Shown in pieces: positions 6,717 through 13,811 of a stretch of 13,839 bases of DNA. The DNA is from Treponema sp. GTDB lineage: Bacteria > Spirochaetota > Spirochaetia > Treponematales > Breznakiellaceae. The notes under the pieces are model-generated. The model was not told the DNA's origin and did no database searches. It saw only the letters and a list, made by a program, of their open reading frames with translations. Made by a program: the position numbers and the translations under genes. Position 1 is the stretch's first letter; every line of letters starts with the position of its first letter. The stretch lies in NCBI GenBank assembly GCA_031272575.1, contig JAISTO010000061.1:1-13839 (forward strand), in the 5' to 3' direction.

Positions 6717-7592
6717 TTGCGCTTTTTTCACTCGTTCAAGTTCAAGGCGGTGCTCGGCAACACGCTGTACCTCAGCGTCTATAACCTGCTCCTCAGTTTC
6801 CCCTTCCCGATCTTCCTGGCGCTGACGATTAACTCCCTCAAGGCCAGGCGCTACAAGCGAGTCTTCCAGACGGTCACCTATATGCCCTACTTCATCTCCA
6901 CGGTGGTGCTGGTAAGCATGATCAACCTGTTCCTTTCACCCTCGGGGCTTTACGGCAATCTGCAAAAGGCGCTTGCCCTGCCGGTAACCAACATCCTCAC
7001 GACGCCGGAAGTGTTCCGCCATGCGTACGTCTGGTCGGGGGTGTGGCACGGCATGGGCTGGGGCAGCATCATTTACCTGGCGGCGCTGTCATCTATCGAC
7101 CCGGCGCTCTACGAGGCGGCGACCATCGACGGGGCCAGCAAATGGCAGCAGATCATCCATATCGACCTGCCCTCCATTATGCCCACCGCGATCATTTTAT
7201 TGATCCTGAACGCGGGGCATATCCTCAGCGTGGGTTTCGAGAAGGTGTTCCTTATGCAAAACGCGGTGAACCTGGCGTCGAGCGAGGTCATTTCAACCTA
7301 CGTGTATAAAGTCGGCATCCAGAGTACGCAGCACTGTCAACAAGTTAAGAAAAACAAGACCGTCATTGCCGGACTTGATCCGGCAATCTATCCCTCAAAA
7401 TGCCATTTCTGATAGAGATTCCGCGGTCAAGCCGCGGAATGACGGTCATCACTTTCGTTAACTTGTTGACAGTGGAGTACGCAGTACAGTTTCGCCGCGG
7501 CGGTGGGGCTCTTCAACAATGTCATTAACTTCATCGTGCTGCTTGCGGTGAACCGCGCCGCAAAAAAAATCAGCGCAACGAGTTTGTGGTAG
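6717..7592 (+). pseudogene. LplB-type sugar ABC permease, 5'-truncated and interrupted
   Basis: This is the remnant of the first membrane subunit of a CUT1 (LplB/YteP-type) importer. The frame at 6717-7331 gives 205 residues from LRFFHSFKFKAVLGNTLYLS, including the EAA loop YEAATIDGASKWQQIIHIDLP split around residues 132-152, which contacts the ATPase. A 143-bp element then inserts stops (first TGA at 7410). The frame resumes at 7485 with YSFAAAVGLFNNVINF and ends in ISATSLW at the TAG 7590-7592, the usual LplB ending. Roughly 80 N-terminal residues normal for the family are absent; heptad repeats stand in their place. The TTG at 6717 is not a convincing start. The ytcP-like gene begins 9 bases after the stop. 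As it stands, a functional product is unlikely. Confidence 0.88.
7332..7474. mobile_element. MITE-like element with 17-bp TIRs and 10-bp target duplication
   Basis: The terminal repeats CACTGTCAACAAGTTAA (7332-7348) and TTAACTTGTTGACAGTG (7458-7474) are perfect inverted copies. GAGTACGCAG directly flanks the element at 7322-7331 and 7475-7484. Inside are a 10-bp inverted repeat, GACCGTCATT (7358-7367) / AATGACGGTC (7438-7447), and two 9-bp-stem hairpins at 7365-7387 and 7418-7440. It has no coding capacity, so a transposase elsewhere must have moved it. A duplication near 10 bp suggests an IS4-like enzyme (inference). Confidence 0.9.
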
Positions 7593-7601
7593 GGGGGAAG
7601 T

Positions 7602-8486
7602 ATGCGTAACCGCCGAAAAACCGCGGGAGACCGCGCCTTTAATATCGTCGTCATGGGGATAAGCATCGCGCTGCTCCTGGTGATTGCCTACCCGCTCTGG
7701 TTCATCATCATTGCGTCGTTCAGCGATCCGGTGGAGGTAAACCTGGGCAAGGTCTGGATACTGCCGTCCCGCGTAACGCTCCTGGGGTACCAGCGGGTGT
7801 TTGAAAACGCGCAACTTTGGCTCGGCTACCGGAACACGATCTTTTACACCGTCGCGGGGACCTTTTTCAGTCTGCTCTTTACCCTGCCCGCGGCATACGC
7901 GCTCTCGCGAAAAGACCTCGTGGGGCGGAACGTCATTATGCAGTACTTCGTGTTTACGATGTTCTTTTCCGGCGGGCTTATCCCCACCTACCTGACGGTG
8001 AACCGTTTTCACCTTAGCAACACGGTGTGGGTGCTGCTGATTCCGTTTTCAGTGAGTGTGTACAACATCATTATCGCGCGGACGTTTTTTGCGTCGAGCA
8101 TACCGCAGGAACTGTTGGAAGCGGCTCGGCTGGACGGCTGCGGCAACGCGCGCTTTTTCGCCGCGGTGGCGCTGCCCTTGTCCAAGGCGATCATCGCGGT
8201 CATCGGCCTCTACTGCGCGGTAAGTCACTGGAATCAATTTTTTCAATCGCTTATCTATGTGCGGAACGAAAATCTTGTGCCGCTGCAGATTGTGCTGCGC
8301 AACATCCTGCTGCAAAACAAATTCTGGGAAGACTCGATTACGGACGCGCTCAACGAGGTGCAGTTAATCGGGGATGTGATGAAATATGCCGTGATTATCA
8401 TTGCGACCGCGCCGGTAATGTGCATCTATCCGTTTATTCAAAAATACTTTGCGAAGGGCGTGATGATAGGCGCGGTAAAGGGGTGA
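7602..8486 (+). CDS. Carbohydrate ABC transporter permease, YtcP/MalG type
   Basis: A 294-residue inner-membrane subunit of a CUT1 importer. About six hydrophobic helices are visible, including 15-40, 77-100, 111-131, 141-160, 192-212 and 262-280. The EAA loop, EAARLDGCGNARFFAAVALP, lies at 173-192, where the ATPase docks. A strong GGGGGAAG ends 3 bases before the ATG. The N-terminus (NRRKTAGDRAFNIVVMGISI) and the C-terminus (KYFAKGVMIGAVKG) are characteristic of YtcP relatives, so the gene is complete. It should pair with the LplB-type subunit just upstream, which is broken here. No ATP-binding gene is in the window; CUT1 systems commonly share an MsmK-type ATPase encoded elsewhere. The binding-protein gene starts 5 bases after the stop. 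Confidence 0.93.
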   Translation: MRNRRKTAGDRAFNIVVMGISIALLLVIAYPLWFIIIASFSDPVEVNLGKVWILPSRVTLLGYQRVFENAQLWLGYRNTIFYTVAGTFFSLLFTLPAAYALSRKDLVGRNVIMQYFVFTMFFSGGLIPTYLTVNRFHLSNTVWVLLIPFSVSVYNIIIARTFFASSIPQELLEAARLDGCGNARFFAAVALPLSKAIIAVIGLYCAVSHWNQFFQSLIYVRNENLVPLQIVLRNILLQNKFWEDSITDALNEVQLIGDVMKYAVIIIATAPVMCIYPFIQKYFAKGVMIGAVKG

Positions 8487-8491
8487 TAACC

Positions 8492-10123
8492 ATGGGGAAC
8501 AGGGCATTGGGAATGGGGAATGGGAAGGCGGCGCAGGCCGTTGCTGCCTGTTTGCTTCCGCTGCTGCTGGCCGCCGCGTGCGGACGGGCGGCGCGGGAGC
8601 CGGCGGGATTCCCGCTGGAAAGTACCGGCTTTCGCAAAACGGGGTACCCCATCGTGAGCGCGCCGTACCGCCTCCGCGTGCTGGCGAGTCAGCACCAGGA
8701 TACGCCGAAGTTCGACACGCTGGAAATTTTCCAGAAACTCGAAGAGCGGACCGGCGTCCAGGTGGAGTGGGAGTACTCGGGAAAGGACTGGAACACCAAG
8801 AAGCCGCTGTTTCTGGCGGCGCCCGACGAACTGCCGGATGTGATTATGACCAAACTCCTCAACGAGGGGGATGTGGTGCGTAACCAGGAACTCTTTTGGC
8901 CTCTGGACGATCTTATCAACGAGTACGCGCCGAACATTAAGGCCATGCTGGAAGCGGACCCGATGATGGCGAATTTTGCGCGGGCCTACGACGGGCACAT
9001 TTACGGGCTGCCGCAAAAAATGCCGGCCCGGCCTGAGACCTACTGCGTATGGGGGATCAACCAGGTGTGGCTGGACCGGCTCGGCCTCGCAATGCCGGAA
9101 ACGACCGAGGAGTTCTACCATGTGCTCAAGGCGTTCAAGGAGCGCGACCCGAACGGCAACGGCCTTGCGGACGAAATTCCCTGCACCTTCCTGGGCCTGG
9201 AAGAGCGGAACCGCGGCTTTATGGACATCTTTCCGGCCTTCGGGGTGAACGAAACCACCGATTACTGGCTTTCGGTAAGCGGCGGTAAGGTGCGGTACAT
9301 TGCCGCGCAGGAGGGCTTTAAAGAGGCAACGATGTTTCTGCACCGGCTCTACGCCGAGGGGCTCCTGGACCCTGAAACGTTTACGCAGGATCGCAATCAA
9401 CTGCTGGCAAAGACGAACCCGTCCGGGAACAATCCCGAGATCGTGGGGGTCTCGTCGAATTGGGGGCGCTATTTCCAGTACGGCGAAGCGCACAACAGTC
9501 ACTACGCGCTGCTCCTGCCGCTAAAAGGCCCGAAGGGGCATAGGGGCTGGAGGCGCGCGCCGGAAACGGTGCAGGGTACGCGCTACGTGCTCGAGATTCC
9601 CCGGAGTGCCCGGCACCCGGAAATCGCGATACGCTGGGCGGACACGCTGTACGACAAGGTCACGAGCCTGGAACTCTACTTCGGTCCCCTCGGCACGACG
9701 CTTACAGAAAACGAGGACGGCAGTTTTACCAGTTTGGCCGCGCCGCCCGGCTTTAAGGGGAACTGGACCTGGAATTACGCGCTCAACGATAACACGCCCT
9801 GTTACGCCGCCGATTCCACCGTTGTCCACATGGAAGACCAAAACATGGCGGAACAACTGGAGGACAAAAAGGTCCTCTCCCAGTGGTATATGCGGGAGTA
9901 TTACCCTATGGTGGCGCTCTCCCCGGAAGAGATCGACGAACTGGCGATACTGCGGACGGATATCCATTCCACGACCACGCACCAGTTCGCGTCCTGGGTG
10001 GTGAACGGCGGGGTCGAGAAAGAGTACGACGCGTTTCTGAAGACCCTGCATGGCATGGGGCTTGAGGGTATGCTCGCCATCTACCAGGCGGCCTACGACC
10101 GCCAGGCCGGAGGCGGGAAATGA
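8492..10123 (+). CDS. Lipoprotein extracellular solute-binding protein, LplA/YtcQ type
   Basis: A 543-residue substrate receptor of the CUT1 importer, anchored by lipid. The signal peptide ends in the lipobox LAAAC, with Cys30 as the modified residue. The mature protein has features of the large LplA/YtcQ binding proteins: LEIFQKLEERTGVQVEWEY, DGHIYGLPQK, WGINQVWLDRLGL, and a FKERDPNGNGLADEIP calcium-site-like segment. The ATG at 8492 is chosen because it directly precedes the signal peptide; an open frame extending to 8027 is only the shadow of ytcP. The next ATG, 21 bases further, is an alternative. Its first codons are built from four heptads of the intergenic repeat family (8494-8521). 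The stop overlaps the next start as ATGA. The ligand, probably an oligosaccharide, is not identifiable. Confidence 0.92.
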   Translation: MGNRALGMGNGKAAQAVAACLLPLLLAAACGRAAREPAGFPLESTGFRKTGYPIVSAPYRLRVLASQHQDTPKFDTLEIFQKLEERTGVQVEWEYSGKDWNTKKPLFLAAPDELPDVIMTKLLNEGDVVRNQELFWPLDDLINEYAPNIKAMLEADPMMANFARAYDGHIYGLPQKMPARPETYCVWGINQVWLDRLGLAMPETTEEFYHVLKAFKERDPNGNGLADEIPCTFLGLEERNRGFMDIFPAFGVNETTDYWLSVSGGKVRYIAAQEGFKEATMFLHRLYAEGLLDPETFTQDRNQLLAKTNPSGNNPEIVGVSSNWGRYFQYGEAHNSHYALLLPLKGPKGHRGWRRAPETVQGTRYVLEIPRSARHPEIAIRWADTLYDKVTSLELYFGPLGTTLTENEDGSFTSLAAPPGFKGNWTWNYALNDNTPCYAADSTVVHMEDQNMAEQLEDKKVLSQWYMREYYPMVALSPEEIDELAILRTDIHSTTTHQFASWVVNGGVEKEYDAFLKTLHGMGLEGMLAIYQAAYDRQAGGGK

Positions 10124-11040
10124 ATCCGCGATTAAGGGCGCTGCTGTTTACTGCTCTGACGCTGTCTCTTGCCTCCTGTGAAATGGGGCCCGCGGACTAC
10201 GAAGGCGAGGAGGGTATCGATATGCGCCTAAAAGTAATGACCTACAACTTACGGATAGCGAGCGAGGAAGACGGCGCTAACAACTGGCCCTACCGGAAAG
10301 CGGCCGCGAAGAAGGGTATTGAGGACAATGACATCGACATCGTGGGTCTTCAAGAGGCAAGGCCGGCACAGTTTACCGATTTGCAAGGGCTGCTCACAGA
10401 GTACACCGGCATCGGCACGGGCGGCGGTAACGACGATGGGAAGGAGTGTCCCATCTTCTACAAGACGGGCCGTTTTGATTGTGTGGATTCCGGCCTGTTC
10501 TGGCTCAGTTTCACCCCGGAAGAGGAATCGAAGAGCTGGGACAGCACGTATCACCGGACTGCCGCATGGGTCATTCTGAAAGACAAAGAGTCGGGCGGGG
10601 AAGTGTTCTTCATCAACACCCACCTGGACCACCAGGGCGCTGTCGCCCGGTTCTGGGGGATGCACCTCATCCTGAAGGAAATACAAAAGCGCCAGCAGAG
10701 CGGCTATAAGGTGGTGCTCACCGGGGATTTCAACGCCGTACGGACCGCCGACGAGGTGGCGCAGATTTTCAGTTATACAGACACGGTGAGCGGGAAGCGC
10801 CTGGACTATACCCGGGACACAGCGGAAACAAAGACCCGGGCGGACGGAACCAATGGGGAGCCCGGCGGAACCTCCCACGATTTCGGCGCAATAGCCCCGG
10901 CAGACCGGAAGTGCATCGACTATATCTTCGTGAGCGGCGGGACACGGGTGCTCTCGTACGAAGTACTTCCGGACAAAGACCCGGAGAGTAATGGGTATTA
11001 TTCGGATCATAATCCGGTACAGGCGGAGGTATGGTTTTGA
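10120..11040 (+). CDS. EEP-fold phosphoesterase, lipoprotein form (EEP1)
   Basis: A 306-residue member of the endonuclease/exonuclease/phosphatase superfamily, which hydrolyses phosphodiesters or phosphomonoesters with divalent metal. The motifs are complete: YN (Asn43), LQEA (Glu79), NTHLDH (166-171), GDFN (202-205), IDYIF (266-270) and SDHNP (295-299, catalytic-type His297). The N-terminus is a lipoprotein signal with lipobox LASC and Cys20. An in-frame ATG at residue 35, where the EEP domain begins, could give an unlipidated form but lacks a good ribosome-binding site. GGAGG is 6 bases before the ATG, and the start overlaps the binding-protein stop by 4 nt. The substrate is unknown; context suggests a phosphorylated or phosphodiester-linked glycan. 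It is the most divergent of the three EEP genes here. Confidence 0.9.
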   Translation: MNPRLRALLFTALTLSLASCEMGPADYEGEEGIDMRLKVMTYNLRIASEEDGANNWPYRKAAAKKGIEDNDIDIVGLQEARPAQFTDLQGLLTEYTGIGTGGGNDDGKECPIFYKTGRFDCVDSGLFWLSFTPEEESKSWDSTYHRTAAWVILKDKESGGEVFFINTHLDHQGAVARFWGMHLILKEIQKRQQSGYKVVLTGDFNAVRTADEVAQIFSYTDTVSGKRLDYTRDTAETKTRADGTNGEPGGTSHDFGAIAPADRKCIDYIFVSGGTRVLSYEVLPDKDPESNGYYSDHNPVQAEVWF

Positions 11041-12182
11041 TGAAAAGTAAGAAAGGGAACGGGGAAAAACGGCAATTTCCCATTGCTTGTTTCCTGCTTC
11101 CTTTCCTGCTGCTCGCGGGCAGCGCGGGAGGGGCGGCAGCGAAAAGCGGGGACGGAGGGAACGCGGAGCCTTACCGCTTCATGACTCCGGAGCGGTACCG
11201 CGCCCTGGTATCCATTGACGGCCTAAGCATCGACGGGGACTGGGGCGGGATTTTTCCCAAGGGGCGCAGGGTTGTTTTGTCACCCTTTGCGATAGGGAAG
11301 TATGAAGTGACCTGGGAACTTTGGCACGAAGTGGTGGAGCAGGCGGAGGCGCACGGCTGCCGCTTTACCGCCGAATCCGGGTACCAGGGACACGAACCGG
11401 CTGCGCAGTCAGGGACGGGCAAGGGCACCTCGAGCGCGGCGTGGACGGAGGAGGAGCGGCGGGCGCGGCCCGTCACCTACGTGAGTGTGCGGGACATCGT
11501 GGTGTGGTGCAACGCCTACAGCGAACTCGACGGGCTGGAGCCAGTGTACCGGGACGCGCGGGGGAGCGTAGTCCGGCAGAGCGCAAAGGTGACGGAGGGG
11601 ACGCGGATGGACATGACGAAGAGCGGTTACCGCCTGCCCACGGAGGCGGAGTGGGAGGCCGCGGCCCGGGGCGCTGACTCCTCCGCACCGGACTGGACCT
11701 TCACCTACGCGGGCCAGCGAGCGAACAGCACCTTCGAGAGCAACGCAGCGAGGCCGGGGAAGACCACGCTCACGGTGCGGGGGCTGGACGGGCCCTACGA
11801 AGCGGCCTGGTGGCAGTACAACGCCTCCCGCATAAACTCGCCGGATGGGCGCGCCCCGAACAACGCGGATTACGGGGCGCACCCCGTTGGCACCAAGGCC
11901 CCCAACCGGCTCGGCCTCTACGACATGACGGGCAACGCATGGGAGTACTGCTGGGACTACTACTACCCCGACCCCTGCGCGGGCGACCCGCGTTTCACGG
12001 TGGACGGTGTGGTGAAGGACCCGGCGGGGCCGGTGGTGGGGGAGTACCGCACCTACCGGGGCGGGGCCTGGCCCGTGGACGAACTGCGGCAGACTATCCA
12101 AACGCGCTACGGCACGAACGGCGATCTCGAGTTCAGGGCTTACAACCTGGGCTTCCGGGTCGTCCGAAGGAGGGATACATGA
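11040..12182 (+). CDS. Secreted SUMF1/FGE-like domain protein lacking the catalytic Cys pair
   Basis: A 380-residue exported protein with a formylglycine-generating-enzyme-type fold. A signal peptide covers residues 1-34 (hydrophobic core FPIACFLLPFLLLAG, likely cleavage after AAA). The domain follows: SPFAIGKYEVTWELW (81-95), RPVTYVSVRDIVVWCNAYSE (143-162), YRLPTEAEWEAAARG (197-211), LGLYDMTGNAWEYCWDYY (291-308) and YRGGAWPVDEL (339-349). Canonical FGEs carry a cysteine pair shortly after the RGGSW-type motif; no Cys occurs after Cys313, so sulfatase-activating oxidation is not expected. ATG 11040 is preferred over 11031 because GGAGG (11025-11029) is 10 bases before it but only 1 base before 11031. 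It overlaps the EEP1 stop by 1 nt. Its role is unknown, possibly ligand binding. Confidence 0.87.
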   Translation: MKSKKGNGEKRQFPIACFLLPFLLLAGSAGGAAAKSGDGGNAEPYRFMTPERYRALVSIDGLSIDGDWGGIFPKGRRVVLSPFAIGKYEVTWELWHEVVEQAEAHGCRFTAESGYQGHEPAAQSGTGKGTSSAAWTEEERRARPVTYVSVRDIVVWCNAYSELDGLEPVYRDARGSVVRQSAKVTEGTRMDMTKSGYRLPTEAEWEAAARGADSSAPDWTFTYAGQRANSTFESNAARPGKTTLTVRGLDGPYEAAWWQYNASRINSPDGRAPNNADYGAHPVGTKAPNRLGLYDMTGNAWEYCWDYYYPDPCAGDPRFTVDGVVKDPAGPVVGEYRTYRGGAWPVDELRQTIQTRYGTNGDLEFRAYNLGFRVVRRRDT

Positions 12183-12991
12183 CACTCAACGTACTCTGTT
12201 ACAATCTCAGAACGCCGAAAGACCGGGACGGCCCGAACCACTGGCAGTACCGCGCTGACGCGGCGGCACAACTCTTTTCGGTCGAGGACATCGACATCGC
12301 GGGGCTCCAGGAAGCGTCTGTCGGTCAGGTTTCTGACCTAAGGTCGAGGCTGCCGGGCTATTGCCTCGTGGGTACGGGGGGCGGCAACGAGGACGGGCTT
12401 GAGTGTCCGGTCATCTATAAGAAGGACCGCTTCAGGATGCGCGACTCAGGGGTCTTCTGGCTGAGCGAGACGCCGGAGGTCCCGGCCTCGCGGAGTTGGG
12501 ACACGCGGTACCCCCGGACCGCCGCATGGGTGATTCTCGAAGAACAGGCCGGCGGGGGCAGCGTGTGCTTTGTCAACACGCATCTGGACCACCGGGGGCC
12601 GGAGGCCCGGGAAAAGGGCGCGGCCGTGCTCCTGAAAGAGATGGCGCGTTTGCGGCGCGGCCTTGACACGGTGCTCACCGGGGACTTCAACACGACGCCG
12701 GAAACGCGGGCTATCCAGGACATCGTCAGTCCCACTGACCCCAACCAACTCGTCTACGCGAAGGAAACCGCGCGCCGCGCGAGCGGTCCGGACTACACCT
12801 TCAGCAGTTACGGCGCGCTCGCGATGGACAAACGCATCACCATCGATTTCATTTTTGTCAGCAGGACCGTGGACGTGCTCTCGTACGACGTGCTGCCCGA
12901 CACGCTGGGCGGCGTGTATCTTTCCGACCATAACCCGATCAAGGCGCTTGTGCGTCTGAGCGGCAAAGGAGGGCAAGATGAAAACGCATAA
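12179..12991 (+). CDS. EEP-fold phosphoesterase, no signal peptide (EEP2)
   Basis: A 270-residue EEP-superfamily enzyme with a full motif set: CYNLR (Asn9), LQEA (Glu45), NTHLDH (133-138), GDFN (168-171), IDFIF (222-226) and SDHNP (249-253). The domain starts directly at the initiator methionine and there is no hydrophobic N-terminus, so it should stay in the cytoplasm, unlike EEP1 and EEP3. AAGGAGGG lies about 5 bases before the ATG. The start overlaps the previous stop as ATGA and the end overlaps EEP3 by 14 nt, implying translational coupling. It aligns without gaps to EEP3 over 171 residues at about 70% identity by hand count, which indicates a fairly recent duplication. Chemistry is probably metal-dependent phosphoester hydrolysis; the substrate is unknown. 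Confidence 0.9.
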   Translation: MTLNVLCYNLRTPKDRDGPNHWQYRADAAAQLFSVEDIDIAGLQEASVGQVSDLRSRLPGYCLVGTGGGNEDGLECPVIYKKDRFRMRDSGVFWLSETPEVPASRSWDTRYPRTAAWVILEEQAGGGSVCFVNTHLDHRGPEAREKGAAVLLKEMARLRRGLDTVLTGDFNTTPETRAIQDIVSPTDPNQLVYAKETARRASGPDYTFSSYGALAMDKRITIDFIFVSRTVDVLSYDVLPDTLGGVYLSDHNPIKALVRLSGKGGQDENA

Positions 12992-13604
12992 CGTTAAAAG
13001 CGCGGCCCTCGCGGCCGTTTTCGCCGCCGCGGCGGCGTTGACGGGCGCTGCCCAGGAAGCGGCTTTCACCCTCAACCTGCTCAGTTACAATGTACGTGTG
13101 CCCGCCCCGGATGACGGTCCGAACCACTGGCAGTACCGCAAGGACGCGGCGGCAAAACTTTTTTCGGTCGAGAACATCGACATCGCGGGGCTCCAGGAGG
13201 CGGAAGTGGGCCAGGTGCAGGATCTGCTTACGCGGTTGCCGGATTACGCGAACATCGGCTGGGGCGGCGGCAATCTCAACGGGCTTGAGTGCCCCGTCTT
13301 CTACAAGAAGAGCCGCTTCACCCTTGTTGATTCAGGTACTTTCTGGCTAAGCGAGACCCCGGCGGTTTACGCTTCGACCAGTTGGGACAGCACCTATCCC
13401 CGGACCGCCACGTGGGCGGTCTTCGAGGAACGGGCCACGGGAGGACGCTTGTTCTTCATCAACACGCACCTTGACCACCGGGGCCCGGAGGCGCGGAACG
13501 AGGGCACAAAACTCATCCTAAAGGAGATGACGCGGCTGCGGGGCGGCCTTGACGCGGTACTCACCGGGGACTTCAACCTAAACTTGTCCCATAACTTAGA
13601 TTAA
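12978..13604 (+). pseudogene. EEP-fold phosphoesterase with signal peptide, 3'-truncated (EEP3)
   Basis: This is the third EEP gene of the operon, 208 codons as it stands. An Ala-rich signal peptide covers residues 1-25 (probable cleavage GAA/QE), so it would be periplasmic or secreted. Motifs YNVR (38-40), LQEA (72-75), NTHLDH (162-167) and GDFN (197-200) are intact. Homology to EEP2 ends at Asn200. The last 8 codons (LNLSHNLD) and the stop come from the 90-bp inverted repeat that begins at 13578. About 99 residues present in EEP2 are lost, including the IDFIF and SDHNP segments with the essential Asp and His, so activity is not expected. AAAGGAGGG precedes the ATG at 5-6 bases. The missing end is not elsewhere in the window. 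Confidence 0.88.
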
Positions 13605-13667
13605 GAATTTATCCACAGATTTACACAGATAATCACCGATTTTCACCAAATTAAAGACACGATTAGT
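13578..13667. repeat. Right arm of 90-bp perfect inverted repeat
   Basis: This is the exact reverse complement of 1-90 over all 90 bases. It starts inside the EEP3 coding frame, which it terminates. It contains TTATCCACA at 13609-13617, an exact match to the DnaA-box consensus, as does its partner at 51-59, probably by chance within the repeat. A related TCTGTGGATAC follows just outside at 13677-13686. Confidence 0.95.
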
Positions 13668-13730
13668 AATAAAAAATCTGTGGATACATTTTGATCCCCC
13701 TCCGAAAAGTCAGCAATTAGGTAAGTAAAC

Positions 13731-13811
13731 GCGAATGAACGCTAATGTACACGAATTTACGCGAATATTACTCTTAATAAAATTCGCGTTCATTAGCATA
13801 ATTCGCGGTTA
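13731..13811. repeat. Decamer-periodic palindromic repeat
   Basis: Four consecutive 10-nt units of the form GCGAATNNAC (GCGAATGAAC, GCTAATGTAC, ACGAATTTAC, GCGAATATTA) occupy 13731-13770. After an AT-rich spacer, complementary units containing TTCGCG, TTAGCA and TTCGCG lie at 13782-13808, spaced 10 and 9 nt apart. The arms can form an imperfect hairpin. No gene is seen from 13605 to 13839. Confidence 0.8.

Noticed and set aside
7413..7592. Programmed read-through of the stop in lplB to make a fused permease
   Set aside because: The insertion is a multiple of three, but several in-frame stops occur inside the element (TGA 7410, TAG 7413 and later ones), and the 5' end of the gene is missing as well.
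8027..8491. Long upstream extension of the solute-binding protein frame
   Set aside because: It overlaps ytcP in another frame, and the clear lipoprotein signal begins at 8492.
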